A stretch of 64,000 bases of DNA from Nocardioides currus (GCF_003057875.1 NZ_PYXZ01000009.1:1-64000), one strand, 5' to 3'; positions 35,509 to 45,041 are shown, numbered from the stretch's first letter. Numbers and translations: made by a program. The notes: generated by a model not told the origin, from the letters alone.

Positions 35509-36090
35509 ATGGACGAGCTGACCGGTGTCCCCGACTGGGGACGGCTGACCTGGCCGCGCACGACCGACCGGCTGACGCTGCGACCCGCGACGGCGGAGGA
35601 TGCGGACGCGATGTTCGCCTACCGCGCGATCCCGTCCGTCGCCCAGTGGATGACGAAGCTGCCCACCGACGTCGAGTCGTGGCGATCGGACTTCGACAAG
35701 CGATCGCCGTACGCCCTGGTGATCCTGCTGGACGGCGAGCCGATCGGCGACCTGTTCCTGAAGACGGAGGACGCCTGGTCGCAGGCCGAGGTGCGCGAGG
35801 AGGCGAAGGACGTCTTCGCCGAGATCGGCTGGTGCCTGGCACCCGCCCACGAGGGGAAGGGCCTGGCCACCGAGGCGGTCCGCGACCTGCTGGTCGCCTG
35901 CTTCGACGGTCTCGGGCTGCGGAGGGTCGTGGCCCACTGCTTCGCCGACAACGAGCCGTCGTGGAGGTTGATGGAGCGCATCGGCATGCGCCGCGAGGCC
36001 CACACCGTGCGCGACACGCTGCACCGCGACGGGCAGTGGTACGACGGCCTCACCTACGCACTGCTCGCCGACGAGTGGTCGCAGCGCTGA
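35509..36090 (+). CDS. GNAT family N-acetyltransferase (RimJ/RimL-like)
   Basis: 193 residues, single GNAT fold: RLTLRPATAEDADAMFAYR at the N-terminus, acetyl-CoA loop CLAPAHEGKGLATEAVRDLL (about 118-137), and the C-terminal AHCFADNEPSWRLMERIGMRREAHTVRD that is characteristic of ribosomal-protein or small-molecule acetyltransferases. Ligand unknown. ATG 35509 is chosen since homology starts shortly after; the palindromic element lies immediately upstream and could affect its expression. Confidence 0.85.
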   Translation: MDELTGVPDWGRLTWPRTTDRLTLRPATAEDADAMFAYRAIPSVAQWMTKLPTDVESWRSDFDKRSPYALVILLDGEPIGDLFLKTEDAWSQAEVREEAKDVFAEIGWCLAPAHEGKGLATEAVRDLLVACFDGLGLRRVVAHCFADNEPSWRLMERIGMRREAHTVRDTLHRDGQWYDGLTYALLADEWSQR

Positions 36091-36116
36091 GGCTGGTCTC
36101 GGTGGGGACCGTGGGC

Positions 36117-36122
36117 TACGGT
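36117..36122 (+). promoter_or_regulatory. -10 box of the DUF3072 gene
   Basis: TACGGT, 6 nt before ATG 36129; leaderless arrangement. Confidence 0.45.
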
Positions 36123-36128
36123 CGCCAC

Positions 36129-36371
36129 ATGAGCGAATCGAACACACATTCGAACCCGACCAACGAGACCCTGGGCGGACCCCAGGGTGACACCACGCGC
36201 AAGGACCCTGAGGAGTGGGTGACCGGCGACGAGCCGATGACCGGTGCGCAGGCCAGCTACCTCGACACCCTCGCCCGCGAGGCCGGCGAGGAGATCTCGG
36301 CCGACCTCACCAAGGCCGAGGCCTCCGAGCACATCGACCGGCTGCAGTCCGGCAGCGACCGCAGCGCCTGA
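36129..36371 (+). CDS. DUF3072 domain-containing protein
   Basis: 80 residues, hydrophilic and acidic. The DUF3072 core is the second half: DEPMTGAQASYLDTLAREAG followed by LTKAEASEHIDRLQ, two short helices. The N-terminal half is Asn/Thr/Gly-rich and probably disordered. Function unknown. Has its own leaderless-type promoter. Confidence 0.85.
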   Translation: MSESNTHSNPTNETLGGPQGDTTRKDPEEWVTGDEPMTGAQASYLDTLAREAGEEISADLTKAEASEHIDRLQSGSDRSA

Positions 36372-36404
36372 GGCAGGACCGCGGCACGCCGCCACCACCA
36401 CTGG

Positions 36405-36878
36405 TCAGCGCAGGCCGGCCAGCACCCGCGCGGTGTCGAGGGCGGCGGACGTCGCCTCCCAGCCCTTGTCCTCCTTCGACCCCTCCAGCCCGGCACGGTC
36501 GAGGGCCTGCTGGTCGTCGTCGCAGGTGAGCACCCCGAAGCCGATCGGCACGCCGGTGTCGAGCGCGACCCGGTTGAGGCCGTCGGTGGCGGCGTTGCAG
36601 ACGTAGTCGAAGTGCGGGGTGCCGCCGCGGATGACGACACCGAGGGCGACGACCGCGTCGTAGCCCTGCTGCGCGAGGGCCAGCGCCACGACCGGGAGCT
36701 CGAAGGTGCCGGGCACCCGCACGATCGTGGGCTCGCTGACCGAGTAGGCCGCAAGCGCTCGCTCGGCCCCGGCGACGAGACCGTCCATCACCTCGGTGTG
36801 CCAGCTGGCGGCGACGACCGCGACCCTGAGGCCGGAGGCGTCGAAGGGCTTCTGCTCGGGTGCTCCGTGTCCGCTCAT
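36405..36878 (-). CDS. ribH: 6,7-dimethyl-8-ribityllumazine synthase
   Basis: Penultimate step of riboflavin biosynthesis, condensing dihydroxybutanone phosphate with the ribityl-aminouracil. 157 residues; [44 protein letters not shown] with the catalytic-type His in HFDYV, and [16 protein letters not shown]. Members form 60-mer or pentameric shells. Last gene of the FMN-riboswitch operon, 10 bp after ribBA. Confidence 0.97.
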   Translation of the reverse strand: MSGHGAPEQKPFDASGLRVAVVAASWHTEVMDGLVAGAERALAAYSVSEPTIVRVPGTFELPVVALALAQQGYDAVVALGVVIRGGTPHFDYVCNAATDGLNRVALDTGVPIGFGVLTCDDDQQALDRAGLEGSKEDKGWEATSAALDTARVLAGLR

Positions 36879-36888
36879 CGGTTGCTCC

Positions 36889-38136
36889 TCACTGGTGCAG
36901 CTCCTCGGTCATGTCCTCCGGGAGGTCGGGCAGCAGGTGCCCCATCCGGTCGCGCTTGGTGCGCAGGTAGTCGATGTTGTCGTGGGTCGGGTGGATGGCC
37001 AGCGGGACCGTCTCGGCGACCGTGATCCCGAACTCCTCGAGGCTCGCGGTCTTGTCGGGATTGTTGGTCAGCAGCCGGACGGAGGTCACCCCGAGGTCGC
37101 GCAGCACCTGGGTCGCGGTGCCGTAGTGGCGTCCGTCGGCGGGCAGCCCGAGGTCCAGGTTGGCGTCGACGGTGTCGCGCCCCGCGTCCTGGAGGGCGTA
37201 GGCCTGGAGCTTGGCGACCAGGCCGATGCCGCGGCCCTCGTGCCCGCGGAGGTAGACCACCACTCCCCTGCCCTCGGCGACGACCTGGGCCATCGCCTCG
37301 TTGAGCTGTGGCCCGCAGTCGCAGCGGTGGCTGCCGAACACGTCGCCGGTGAGGCACTCGGAGTGGACGCGGGTCAGCACCGGCTCCGGGCCCGACACGT
37401 CGCCGTACACCAGCGCGACGTGCTCGCTGTCGTCGATGGTGATCCGGTAGCCGTACGCCGTGAACTCGCCGTGCGAGGTCGGCAGGCGCGTCTCGGCGAC
37501 CCGCTGCACGTGCCGCTCGTGCCGCCGCCGGTGGCGCACCAGCGCCTCGATCGAGATCATCGCGAGGCCGTGCTCGTCGGCGAACTCGCGCAGCTCGGGG
37601 CCGCGCTTCATCGTGCCGTCGTCGTTGACGACCTCGACCAGCACGCCGGCGGGCGTCAGGCCGGCCAGCTTGGCGAGGTCGACGGCCGCCTCGGTGTGCC
37701 CGCGGCGTACGAGCACACCACCGTCGCGGTAGCGCAGCGGGAACACGTGTCCGGGGCGCGTCAGCTCCCACGGCTCGGTGGCCGAGTCGGCGAGCACCTT
37801 CGCGGTGTGGGCACGGTCGGCCGCGCTGATGCCGGTGCTGACGCCGTCGCGGGCGTCGACCGAGATCGTGTACGCCGTGCGCAGCTTGTCCTTGTTGTGC
37901 GGGGTCATCAGCGGGATCTCGAGCCGCTCCAGCATGTCCCCCGGCATCGGCACGCAGATGACGCCGCTGGAGTGGCGGATGGTGAACGCCATCAGCTCCG
38001 GCGTCGCCTTGGCGGCGGCGAAGATGATGTCGCCCTCGTTCTCGCGGTCCTCGTCGTCGACGACCACGACGGCCTTGCCGGCGGCGATGTCGGCGATGGC
38101 TCGCTCGACGCTGTCCAACCTGACGGGCTCGCTCAT
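36889..38136 (-). CDS. ribBA: Bifunctional DHBP synthase / GTP cyclohydrolase II
   Basis: 415 residues, two enzymes fused. Residues about 1-205: 3,4-dihydroxy-2-butanone 4-phosphate synthase ([39 protein letters not shown] within that part). Residues about 208-415: GTP cyclohydrolase II with the zinc cysteines in [20 protein letters not shown] and [12 protein letters not shown]. They supply both riboflavin precursors. The ATG overlaps the ribM stop by 4 nt. Confidence 0.97.
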   Translation of the reverse strand: MSEPVRLDSVERAIADIAAGKAVVVVDDEDRENEGDIIFAAAKATPELMAFTIRHSSGVICVPMPGDMLERLEIPLMTPHNKDKLRTAYTISVDARDGVSTGISAADRAHTAKVLADSATEPWELTRPGHVFPLRYRDGGVLVRRGHTEAAVDLAKLAGLTPAGVLVEVVNDDGTMKRGPELREFADEHGLAMISIEALVRHRRRHERHVQRVAETRLPTSHGEFTAYGYRITIDDSEHVALVYGDVSGPEPVLTRVHSECLTGDVFGSHRCDCGPQLNEAMAQVVAEGRGVVVYLRGHEGRGIGLVAKLQAYALQDAGRDTVDANLDLGLPADGRHYGTATQVLRDLGVTSVRLLTNNPDKTASLEEFGITVAETVPLAIHPTHDNIDYLRTKRDRMGHLLPDLPEDMTEELHQ

Positions 38137-38810
38137 GCGGCCGCTCCTTCCAGCTCGGGGGTGGGACGGGTGACACGCGAGGCGCGCAGCCAGACGACGA
38201 AGCCCAGCAGCACGAACACGGCGTAGACGAGGTACATCCCCGCCGTCGGGTAGTAGCCGGCCCGGACGAGGGTGGTCACGCCGACGACGTCGACGAGGAT
38301 CCACACGAGCCAGAACTCGACCCAGCCACGCGCCATGCCGTACGTCGCCAGCATCGACCCGGCCAGGATCCAGGCCTCCGTCGTCGGGCCCCACGAGCCG
38401 ATGCGGGTGAGGACGGCGTACGCCGCTGCGTAGCCGACGACGCCCAGGGCGACGAGCTGTGCGCGCTCGGCCCGGGTGGCCCAGCGGGGCGAGATCGCGC
38501 CGCCGTCGGATGCTCCCCCGGCCGCGCGCTCGTGCGACCAGCGCCACCAGCCGTAGAGGCTGACGGCCGCGAAGAACACCTGCCGGCCGGCCTGTCCCCA
38601 CAGGGGCTCGTCGGTGGCCCCGCTCATCTCGCCGGTCACGAAGACGGTGAAGAGCAGGACGTTGCCGACCAGGCCGATCGGCCAGGCCCACACGAGGCGG
38701 CGCATCCCGAGGATCGCGCTGGCGAGGCCGAACAGGTTGCCGACGACCTCGCGGACGTAGAGCTGTCCGTCGCCCACGGCGATGGTGCCGTGCAGGATCC
38801 AGTCGATCAT
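38133..38810 (-). CDS. ribM: PnuC-family transporter, probable riboflavin importer (RibM/PnuX)
   Basis: 225 residues, about seven membrane helices, PnuC fold ([29 protein letters not shown] at start; [28 protein letters not shown]). Generic PnuC proteins import nicotinamide riboside, but actinobacterial relatives inside riboflavin operons behind an FMN riboswitch (RibM, PnuX) transport riboflavin. This position, with 4-nt overlaps to ribE and ribBA, supports riboflavin. The Gly/Ser-rich loop after helix 3 is long. Confidence 0.85.
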   Translation of the reverse strand: MIDWILHGTIAVGDGQLYVREVVGNLFGLASAILGMRRLVWAWPIGLVGNVLLFTVFVTGEMSGATDEPLWGQAGRQVFFAAVSLYGWWRWSHERAAGGASDGGAISPRWATRAERAQLVALGVVGYAAAYAVLTRIGSWGPTTEAWILAGSMLATYGMARGWVEFWLVWILVDVVGVTTLVRAGYYPTAGMYLVYAVFVLLGFVVWLRASRVTRPTPELEGAAA

Positions 38811-39415
38811 GCCTGCTCCTTCAGGTAGCCGCCGGCGAGCAGCTTCTCGACGTGCTTGGCGATCACGTCGAACTCGAGGTTGACCCGGTCCCCGGGCTTC
38901 CGGGTGCCGAGGGTGGTGCGGGCCAGCGTCTCGGGGATCAGGCTGACGGTGAAGCTGGCGTCCTTGGCCTCGACGACGGTCAGGCTCACGCCGTCGACGG
39001 TGATCGAGCCCTTGTCGACGAGGTAGCGACCGAACCCGGTGGGGATCGACACCTCGACGAGCTCCCAGTGCTCGCTGGGCTCCCGCCGCAGGACCTCGCC
39101 GACGCCGTCGACGTGGCCCTGCACGATGTGGCCGCCGAGGCGCTTCTCCACGGTCACGGCGCGCTCGAGGTTGACCCGGTCGCCGACCGCGACGCCGTGC
39201 AGGCTGGTCTTGTCGAGCGTCTCCTGCATGACGTCGGCGGTCCAGGTGTCGCCGTCGGTGCTGGCGACCGTGAGGCAGCAGCCGTTGACGGCGATCGAGT
39301 CGCCCAGGCCCGTGCCCTCGAGCACGGTGCCGGCGCGGACGCTCAGGCGGATCGCGTCGCCCTGCTCCTCGACGCCGGCGACGGTGCCGAGCTCTTCGAC
39401 GATGCCGGTGAACAT
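38807..39415 (-). CDS. ribE: Riboflavin synthase alpha chain
   Basis: Final step: dismutation of two lumazines to riboflavin. 202 residues made of two lumazine-binding repeats: [12 protein letters not shown] (about 1-97) and [15 protein letters not shown] (about 98-195), with NGCCLTV and DGVSLTVV in equivalent places. The ATG shares a base with the ribD stop and the stop overlaps ribM by 4 nt. Confidence 0.96.
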   Translation of the reverse strand: MFTGIVEELGTVAGVEEQGDAIRLSVRAGTVLEGTGLGDSIAVNGCCLTVASTDGDTWTADVMQETLDKTSLHGVAVGDRVNLERAVTVEKRLGGHIVQGHVDGVGEVLRREPSEHWELVEVSIPTGFGRYLVDKGSITVDGVSLTVVEAKDASFTVSLIPETLARTTLGTRKPGDRVNLEFDVIAKHVEKLLAGGYLKEQA

Positions 39416-40452
39416 CAGTGGTCTCCTCCGGGGGTGAGGGTGAGGCGGACGGTGGCGTCGGCTCCGGTGCCGATCACGGCCGCCCGCTTGAGGTGCCACC
39501 GCAGCTGGTCGGTGATGGTGGTGATCCCGAGGTCGCCGACGGCGGGGGCGCCGGCGCCGAGGAAGGTCGGCGCGACGTAGGCGACCACCTCGTCGACGAG
39601 GCCGGCGCGGAGGAACGCGGCGGCCAGCGTGGGACCACCCTCGAGCCACACGTGGCGGCGCCCGGCGGCGTACAGCTCGGCCAGGGCGTGGGCGGGGTCG
39701 CGGGTGGCGAGGTGCTGCGCCTCGCCGGGGCCCTGGTGGATCCGGCGGTCGGCGGGGACCTCGCGCTCGCCCATCACCACGCGCAGCGGCTGGTGCTCGA
39801 CGGGTTGGTCGACCTCGTCGCGGACGTTGAGCTGGGGGTCGTCGACCAGCACGGTGCCGGTGCCGACGAGCAGGACGTCGCACTCGGCCCGGAGCGCGTG
39901 GGTGTCGCGGCGCGCGTCGGTGCCGCTGATCCAGTGGCTCGTCCCGTCGGCAGCGGCGCTGCGGCCGTCCAGGGTCGCGGCGAACTTCCACGTCACGAAC
40001 GGACGGTTGTGCTCGACGGCGAAGGTCCAGGCCTTGTTGACGCCCTTGGCGACGGGCTCCATCACACCTGCCTCGACGTCGATGCCTGCCGCTCGCAGGG
40101 CCTCGGCACCACCGGCGGCGACCGGATTGGGGTCGCGCTGCGCGAACACCACGCGGCGGACGCCCGCGGCGACCAGCGCCTCGGTGCAGGGTCCGGTGAG
40201 ACCGGTGTGGTTGCAGGGCTCGAGGCTCACGACCGCGGTCGCCCCACGCGCCGCGTCGCCGGCCTCGGCCAGGGCGGCGACCTCCGCGTGCGCGGTGCCG
40301 GCGCCGCGGTGGAAGCCCTCGGCGATCTCCGCGCCGTCGGCGCCGAGCAGCACGCAGCCGACGCGGGGGTTGGGGCCGAGCGGCACGCCCGGCGTCGCGG
40401 CGAGGGTCAGGGCGCGTCGCATCGCGGCCTGCTCGGCCGGTGTCGTGGTCAT
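39415..40452 (-). CDS. ribD: Riboflavin deaminase/reductase
   Basis: Bifunctional enzyme acting on the GTP cyclohydrolase II product. 345 residues: cytidine-deaminase-like zinc domain (about 1-145; HAEVAAL and PCNHTGLTGPCTEAL carry the zinc ligands) and a C-terminal reductase domain of the DHFR type (WKFAATLDGRSAAADGTSHWISG, VWLEGGPTLAAAFL). First gene of the operon, directly after the FMN riboswitch. ATG 40452 has GAGGGGAAGCG upstream. Confidence 0.95.
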   Translation of the reverse strand: MTTTPAEQAAMRRALTLAATPGVPLGPNPRVGCVLLGADGAEIAEGFHRGAGTAHAEVAALAEAGDAARGATAVVSLEPCNHTGLTGPCTEALVAAGVRRVVFAQRDPNPVAAGGAEALRAAGIDVEAGVMEPVAKGVNKAWTFAVEHNRPFVTWKFAATLDGRSAAADGTSHWISGTDARRDTHALRAECDVLLVGTGTVLVDDPQLNVRDEVDQPVEHQPLRVVMGEREVPADRRIHQGPGEAQHLATRDPAHALAELYAAGRRHVWLEGGPTLAAAFLRAGLVDEVVAYVAPTFLGAGAPAVGDLGITTITDQLRWHLKRAAVIGTGADATVRLTLTPGGDH

Positions 40453-40520
40453 CGCTTCCCCTCGGGTCCGTGGAATGCGGACTCCGGGGTGCGGGCGCAC
40501 GCCGCGAACGGCTCACGCTG

Positions 40521-40658
40521 CGTGGTCTTCTCATCCGGACTTTGACCGTCGGTCCAGGAGTTCCACCTGGTCAACCGGCCACTGGCTGTGGCCGGGTCGC
40601 GGACTTCTGCGTCAGACGCAGTCACCGCCGGTGCGGAGTTTCACCGCCCCCAGAGCAC
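40521..40658 (-). promoter_or_regulatory. FMN riboswitch (RFN element)
   Basis: On the minus strand the conserved RFN blocks appear in order: GGGGGCGGTGAAACTCCGCA, CCGGCGGTGA, AGTCCGCGACCC, a variable P3-like stem, GGTGGAACTCCTGGACC, then GACGGTCAAAGTCCGGATGA and GAGAAGA. The aptamer ends about 70 nt before ribD. FMN binding should lower rib operon expression; whether by termination or sequestration is not clear from the remaining 70 nt. Confidence 0.95.
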
Positions 40659-40749
40659 GCTCTTGCTGGATCGAACTCTGCCACACGCGCCGGCATTCCC
40701 GGTCGGGTGTCCGCGTGTGGTCTCGGCCACGTCCGGGCCGGACGAGCGG

Positions 40750-40962
40750 CTAGCGCTGGTCGCGGCCGAGCCGCGTCCACCCGCACAGGCCGAGCCCAGC
40801 GCACGTGACGACGGCGACCAGCACCACGTGCAGGGGTGACCAGACGTCGTCGGGGTCGCGGCCAAAGGTGATGGCGAGCGCCAGGACGACGGCGAGGGCG
40901 AGGAGTCCTAGGCCGAGCTCGAATGAGCGGTGGGCGAACAGTCGATGCAGCGCTGTGTCCAT
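40750..40962 (-). CDS. Small two-helix membrane protein
   Basis: 70 residues from ATG 40962. Two hydrophobic helices (about 15-33 and 42-58) around a short GRDPDDVW loop, basic ends. No recognised family. Coding is supported by length between helices, charge pattern and a CACACT hexamer 6 nt before the ATG (leaderless type), but the case is weaker than for its neighbours. It sits between the MmcQ/YjbR gene and the riboswitch. Confidence 0.5.
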   Translation of the reverse strand: MDTALHRLFAHRSFELGLGLLALAVVLALAITFGRDPDDVWSPLHVVLVAVVTCAGLGLCGWTRLGRDQR

Positions 40963-41012
40963 GCCGCCAGTGTGCACCCCGACCAGCCGGCGTGGACGAG
41001 CCCTCCGGCGCG

Positions 41013-41426
41013 TCAGCCCTGCAGGTCGTGCTCGCGCAGCCAGGCCTCGGCGCGGCGGCGCGACGCCTGGGCCAGCCACGCGTCCTGCACGAGCTCAACG
41101 ATCTCGTCCCGCTCGACCTCCCCGACCCGCGAGGCGCGCAGGAGGACGGAGGCGTGGCCGTCGAAGTGCGGCACCGTGAAGAACGGCGACGACTCGTCCT
41201 GCACCAGCGCGAGCTTGTCGCCCTCGGAGGCCACCCAGATCACGATCACGTCGCGGTAGCGCTCCCCCGTCTCCGGGTCGACCGCGTCCGGTCGCGGCGT
41301 CCGGAAGAACACGAACGACTTGCTCCCGACCTGGTAGATCGGGTTGCTGTCGGATCGGAAGACCGTGACGTGCGGCATCCCCAGCGCGGTGGCGTGGATG
41401 TCGTCGACCGTGGCCCTCCTGCTCAC
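41013..41426 (-). CDS. MmcQ/YjbR family protein (first copy)
   Basis: 137 residues, double-wing CyaY-like fold. Family features: PHVTVFRSDSNPIYQVGSKSF, DKLALVQDESSPFFTVPHFDG and a final helix pair. Members are called DNA-binding by structural analogy only. It starts GTG, 7 bp after rpe on the same strand, and is a paralogue of the gene at 48406. Confidence 0.83.
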   Translation of the reverse strand: MSRRATVDDIHATALGMPHVTVFRSDSNPIYQVGSKSFVFFRTPRPDAVDPETGERYRDVIVIWVASEGDKLALVQDESSPFFTVPHFDGHASVLLRASRVGEVERDEIVELVQDAWLAQASRRRAEAWLREHDLQG

Positions 41427-41433
41427 GACGGGC

Positions 41434-42096
41434 TCATCCCGCAGCGGCCTCCGCCTTCGCCCTCAGCTCGCGCACCATCGCGTCGGGGTCGGCGGCGGAG
41501 TAGACGGCGCTGCCCGCGACGAACACGTCGGCGCCGGCCTCGGCGCAGCGCTCGATCGTCTCCAGGCTGACGCCGCCGTCGACCTGGAGCCAGGTCTCGA
41601 CCCCGTGCTTGCGCATCAGCTCGCGCGCCGTACGGATCTTGGGCAGGCACAGGTCGAGGAACTTCTGTCCGCCGAAGCCGGGCTCCACGGTCATGACCAG
41701 CACCATGTCGAGCTCGGGCAGCAGTGCCTCGTAGGGCTCGATCGGCGTCGCCGGCTTGAGCGCCATGCTCGCCCGGGCGCCCTGGTTGCGCAGCTCGCGG
41801 GCGAGCCGGACCGGTGCCTTGGTGGCCTCGACGTGGAAGGTGACGCTGCGCGCTCCGGCCTCGGCGTAGAGCGGCGCCTGGGAGTCGCAGTCCTCGATCA
41901 TCAGGTGTGCGTCCAGCGGGATGTCGGTGGCCCGGCCCAGCGCCTCGACCATGGTCGGGCCGAAGGTCAGGTTGGGCACGAAGTGGTTGTCCATGACGTC
42001 GACGTGCACCCAATCGGCGCTGCCGATGCGCCCCACCTCGGCACCCAGGGCGGCGAAGTCGGCGTTGAGGATGGACGGCGTGATCTGGATTCCCAC
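41434..42096 (-). CDS. rpe: Ribulose-phosphate 3-epimerase
   Basis: Pentose-phosphate epimerase interconverting ribulose 5-phosphate and xylulose 5-phosphate. 220 residues, TIM barrel: [32 protein letters not shown] (catalytic Asp), DAHLMIED, and [10 protein letters not shown]; second Asp in [15 protein letters not shown] 42096 has TAGGCT 6 nt upstream, inside the end of the diacylglycerol kinase gene. Confidence 0.97.
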   Translation of the reverse strand: MGIQITPSILNADFAALGAEVGRIGSADWVHVDVMDNHFVPNLTFGPTMVEALGRATDIPLDAHLMIEDCDSQAPLYAEAGARSVTFHVEATKAPVRLARELRNQGARASMALKPATPIEPYEALLPELDMVLVMTVEPGFGGQKFLDLCLPKIRTARELMRKHGVETWLQVDGGVSLETIERCAEAGADVFVAGSAVYSAADPDAMVRELRAKAEAAAG

Positions 42097-42100
42097 GCGG

Positions 42101-43039
42101 TCAGCCTAGAGGCGGCCCGTCCAGCTGCGCGGCCCGGCTGTGGCGGGGCACCACCACGTGCAGCGCGTTGCGCTCCACCTCGAAGGTGGCGGGGCTGTGC
42201 GTCGCGATCTCGCCGTCGAGGTTGACCGGCATCGGCCGGTCCGTCGTGACCGTGATCGCCCGGTTGGTCAGGTGGTGCACGCGCTCGTGCTCGATCAGGT
42301 CGCCGCTGCGCAGCAGCCGGGCCACGGAGACGTGGTCGCGCAGCCGGCCCTTCTCGACGGCGTAGACGTCGAGCAGGTGGTCGTCGATCGAGGCGGTCGG
42401 CGAGACGGTCAGCCCGCCCCCGTAGTGGCGGCCGTTGCCGACGGCCAGCTGCATCAGGTCCTCGAGCTCGAGCGAGCTGCCGTCGGGCAGCTCGATCCGT
42501 GCCGCGAACGGGCGGTGGTGGCGGTACGCCGCGAGCGTCGCCACCGGATAGGCGAGCTGCCCCAGCCGTCGCTTGAGGCGCGGGGTCAGCCGCTGGGTGA
42601 CCTCGACGGACAGGCCCAGCGAGGCGACATTGAGGAAGACCCGCCCGTTGGCGCGACCCAGGTCGACGACGACGACCGTGCCGGTGAGCACGGTGTCGAG
42701 GGCGGCGGCGAGGGTGGCGGGGATCTCCAGGGTGCGAGCGAAGTCGTTGGCCGTGCCGAGCGGGAGCACGCCGAGGGCCGTGCCGGTGTCGGCCAGCAGC
42801 TCGGCCGCGCAGCCCATGCTGCCGTCGCCCCCGCCGACCAGCAGGATGTCGGGCGACGACCCCGCGGCGTGCGCCAGGACCTCGGGCAGCTCGGAGCCGC
42901 TCGCCACGGGGTGCACGTCGACGCTGTCCACCCCCGCACGCTGCAGGTGCCGCGTGACCTGCCCGACGGCCGCGGCGCCCGTGCGCGACGCGGTGTTGAC
43001 GACGACGGAGAGGTGGCTGGTGCGGAGGTCGCTCGGCAT
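42101..43039 (-). CDS. Diacylglycerol kinase family lipid kinase
   Basis: 312 residues. DAGKc domain with the nucleotide motif [10 protein letters not shown] near residue 72 and [15 protein letters not shown] near 95, then a C-terminal beta-sandwich domain ([25 protein letters not shown]). Such proteins phosphorylate diacylglycerol or sphingosine-like lipids. Leaderless start at ATG 43039 with TAGGTT 7 nt upstream. Confidence 0.9.
   Translation of the reverse strand: MPSDLRTSHLSVVVNTASRTGAAAVGQVTRHLQRAGVDSVDVHPVASGSELPEVLAHAAGSSPDILLVGGGDGSMGCAAELLADTGTALGVLPLGTANDFARTLEIPATLAAALDTVLTGTVVVVDLGRANGRVFLNVASLGLSVEVTQRLTPRLKRRLGQLAYPVATLAAYRHHRPFAARIELPDGSSLELEDLMQLAVGNGRHYGGGLTVSPTASIDDHLLDVYAVEKGRLRDHVSVARLLRSGDLIEHERVHHLTNRAITVTTDRPMPVNLDGEIATHSPATFEVERNALHVVVPRHSRAAQLDGPPLG
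42103..42108 (-). promoter_or_regulatory. -10 box of rpe
   Basis: TAGGCT, 6 nt before GTG 42096, overlapping the last codons of the lipid kinase gene. Confidence 0.45.
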
Positions 43040-43046
43040 GCCCACG

Positions 43047-43052
43047 AACCTA
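43047..43052 (-). promoter_or_regulatory. -10 box of the lipid kinase gene
   Basis: TAGGTT, 7 nt before ATG 43039; leaderless arrangement. Confidence 0.5.
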
Positions 43053-43254
43053 GGCGGGCCGGGTGAGAGGAACGTGAGGCTGACCTGTGGGGGCCTGAGC
43101 GAACGGTCTAGACCGGCGGGCGCTCGAGGTGACAACTGGTCCGCTCCCCATTCACAGGACGGTAAAGAACGGGCAACTCCGCCTCGGGGTCGACCCGATT
43201 TCAACAACATCGAACCCACGACCACACGAAGACAGACCTCGAGGGGGGTGCACG

Positions 43255-44556
43255 ATGTCGGATCGACTGCGAGGGCGCGACAGGGCGCCGTCGTCGTACG
43301 TCCTCCTGCGCACCCAGGCCAGCAGGCGACCCGACGCCCCCGCGATCTCCGCGGAGCGGGCGCTCACCTGGGCCGCACTGTTCCACGAGGTCGAGGAGCT
43401 CGCGGCGGGCCTGCTGTCGTCCGGCGTGCGGGCCGACCACGTGGCGCTGCTGGCCGTGCGACCGGGGGCCGCGTCGGTGGTCGTCGAGCTCGCCCTGCGC
43501 GCGATCGGAGCCGTCCCGGTCCGGATCGGCCCCGGAGCCGGTGCAGCCGAGACCGGTCAGGCGTTCACCGTCGCCCCGGTCTCGCTGGTGGTGGTCGACC
43601 ACCCGGAGCGAGTCGACGCGCTGGCCGGCCTGCCCCTGGGACGCGCGAAGCTGCTGGACCTCACCGACACGGCCAACCTCGCCGGCCTCGTCGAGGTCGG
43701 GCGAGCACGGCTGCGGCAGGAGCCGGACGCGATCGCCCACGCCGACCGGATGGTCGCCGCCCACGCGACGCTGCCGCGTGTCGTCGGATCCGGTGGCGAG
43801 GCGCTGGCCCCCACGGAGTCGCGGCAGTCGATGCTCCTGACGGCCCACGACCGCGTGCTCCTGGTCGGTGAACCGACCGACGCCTTCACGTGGCAGGTCC
43901 GCTCGGCCTGCCTGGCCACCGGCGCGGCCCTCGGGTGGGTCGGCGGGCTCGAGGAGCTCGCCGACGCGATCGGGGTCGTCCAGCCGACCGTCCTCGCCCT
44001 CGCCGAGGGGGCAGCGACGGGCCTCGAGCCGATGCTCCTCGACGCCACGGTCGGCGGCCGGCGCTGGCACTCCGCGCCGGGCAGCGTCCTCGACGCCGTG
44101 GCCGCCGTCGCCGAGGGGGCGGTCGTCGGTGGGCCCAGGGTCCCTCGCGGGTCTCGCCGACGCGCCACCGCGATCGCGGCCCTCCGGCCCTGGTTCGGCG
44201 CCGACCTCACCCAGGTGCTGGTCGCCGTGGACACCAGCCGCCGCCTCCGGTCCGCGCTGGACGCCCTCGACATCGATGTCGACGTCGAGCCCGCCGCCGA
44301 GCTGGAGCGCGCCGACCTGCCGCGTCCGGCGGCGCGGCGTGCGCGCCCGCGACCGCCGCTGCCCCAGCGGCAACCGAGTCCGGTCGACCGGCACTTCGCC
44401 GCCCTCACCCGTCCCGAGCCCGTGGTCGAGGAGGAGGACGAGGCGATCCCTGCCTCGCCGCACCTGCGACCGCTGCTCACCGGCGAGTCGTTCCTCGACC
44501 GCGTGCTGGCCGAGCAGGCAGCTGCTCGCACCGCGGTCCCTGCCACCTCGACCTGA
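43255..44556 (+). CDS. Degenerate AMP-ligase-like (ANL superfamily) protein
   Basis: 433 residues. The first about 110 residues look like the start of a long-chain acyl-CoA synthetase (LLRTQASRRPDAPAISAERALTW, then HEVEELAAGLLSSGVRADHVALL and AIGAVPVRIGPGAG). The middle keeps the order of the ligase core but without its catalytic sequences: no TSGTTGxPKG-type P-loop, no YGxTE motif, no C-terminal Lys domain. Segments such as RVLLVGEPTDAFTWQV and LRPWFGADLTQVLVAVDT align by position with the PLAH and GGA segments of ligases. A Pro/Arg-rich linker and acidic tail (about 345-433) end the protein. Inactive as ligase by inspection. It precedes the roadblock gene by 76 bp. Confidence 0.7.
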   Translation: MSDRLRGRDRAPSSYVLLRTQASRRPDAPAISAERALTWAALFHEVEELAAGLLSSGVRADHVALLAVRPGAASVVVELALRAIGAVPVRIGPGAGAAETGQAFTVAPVSLVVVDHPERVDALAGLPLGRAKLLDLTDTANLAGLVEVGRARLRQEPDAIAHADRMVAAHATLPRVVGSGGEALAPTESRQSMLLTAHDRVLLVGEPTDAFTWQVRSACLATGAALGWVGGLEELADAIGVVQPTVLALAEGAATGLEPMLLDATVGGRRWHSAPGSVLDAVAAVAEGAVVGGPRVPRGSRRRATAIAALRPWFGADLTQVLVAVDTSRRLRSALDALDIDVDVEPAAELERADLPRPAARRARPRPPLPQRQPSPVDRHFAALTRPEPVVEEEDEAIPASPHLRPLLTGESFLDRVLAEQAAARTAVPATST

Positions 44557-44632
44557 CCCACCACCCACAGACCCGGCTTCCGCACCAGGCGGAGCGCCAG
44601 ACCACCGCACCACCCAACGAAAGGAACCACCC

Positions 44633-44998
44633 ATGTCCAACGTGGACGTTGCCCTCAAGGAGGCCATGGCCATCGACGGTGCCGTCGCCGCCATGCTCGT
44701 CGACTACACCTCCGGGATGGCCCTCGGCCAGGCCGGCGACAGCGCCGCCATCAACCTCGACGTCGCCGCCGCCGGCAACACCGACGTCGTCCGCTCGAAG
44801 CTGCGCACCATGGACAGCCTCGGTCTCGACGACCGCATCGAGGACATCCTCATCACCCTCGGCAAGGCCTACCACCTGATCCGCCTCACCGAGACCCACG
44901 AGGGCCTGTTCCTCTACCTCGTGCTCGACAAGGGCCGCGCCAACCTCGCGATGGCCCGCCACAAGCTGGCCTCGATCGAGAAGAACCTCGAGGTCTGA
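44633..44998 (+). CDS. Roadblock/LC7-like domain protein
   Basis: 121 residues; starts MSNVDVALKEAMAIDGAVAA and continues MLVDYTSGMALGQAG, matching the helix-strand opening of the roadblock/LC7 (MglB-like) fold; then DILITLGKAYHLIRLT and LFLYLVLDKGRANLAMARHKL. Bacterial roadblock proteins act as regulators of small GTPases or as scaffolds in dimers. No GTPase gene is nearby; the upstream degenerate ligase-like gene is the only partner. Good ribosome site AAAGGAA. A strong hairpin follows. Confidence 0.72.
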   Translation: MSNVDVALKEAMAIDGAVAAMLVDYTSGMALGQAGDSAAINLDVAAAGNTDVVRSKLRTMDSLGLDDRIEDILITLGKAYHLIRLTETHEGLFLYLVLDKGRANLAMARHKLASIEKNLEV

Positions 44999-45009
44999 TC
45001 GACCCCCGA

Positions 45010-45041
45010 GCGCCCCGGACGGCCACGGCCGCCCGGGGCGC
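45010..45041. terminator. Terminator hairpin after the roadblock gene
   Basis: Outer stem GCGCCCCGG (45010-45018) with CCGGGGCGC (45033-45041), inner stem CGGCC/GGCCG. Lies between the convergent roadblock and LigD-like genes; GC-rich, no T-tract. Confidence 0.75.

Noticed and set aside
40661..40749. Second aptamer or small RNA upstream of the FMN riboswitch
   Set aside because: No conserved structure; this is simply the promoter side of the rib operon and the end of the small membrane-protein gene.
43140..43254. Alternative-sigma promoter (TAAA-type) before the ligase-like gene
   Set aside because: TAAA near 43163 has no matching GCCGAT-type -10 at the right spacing.
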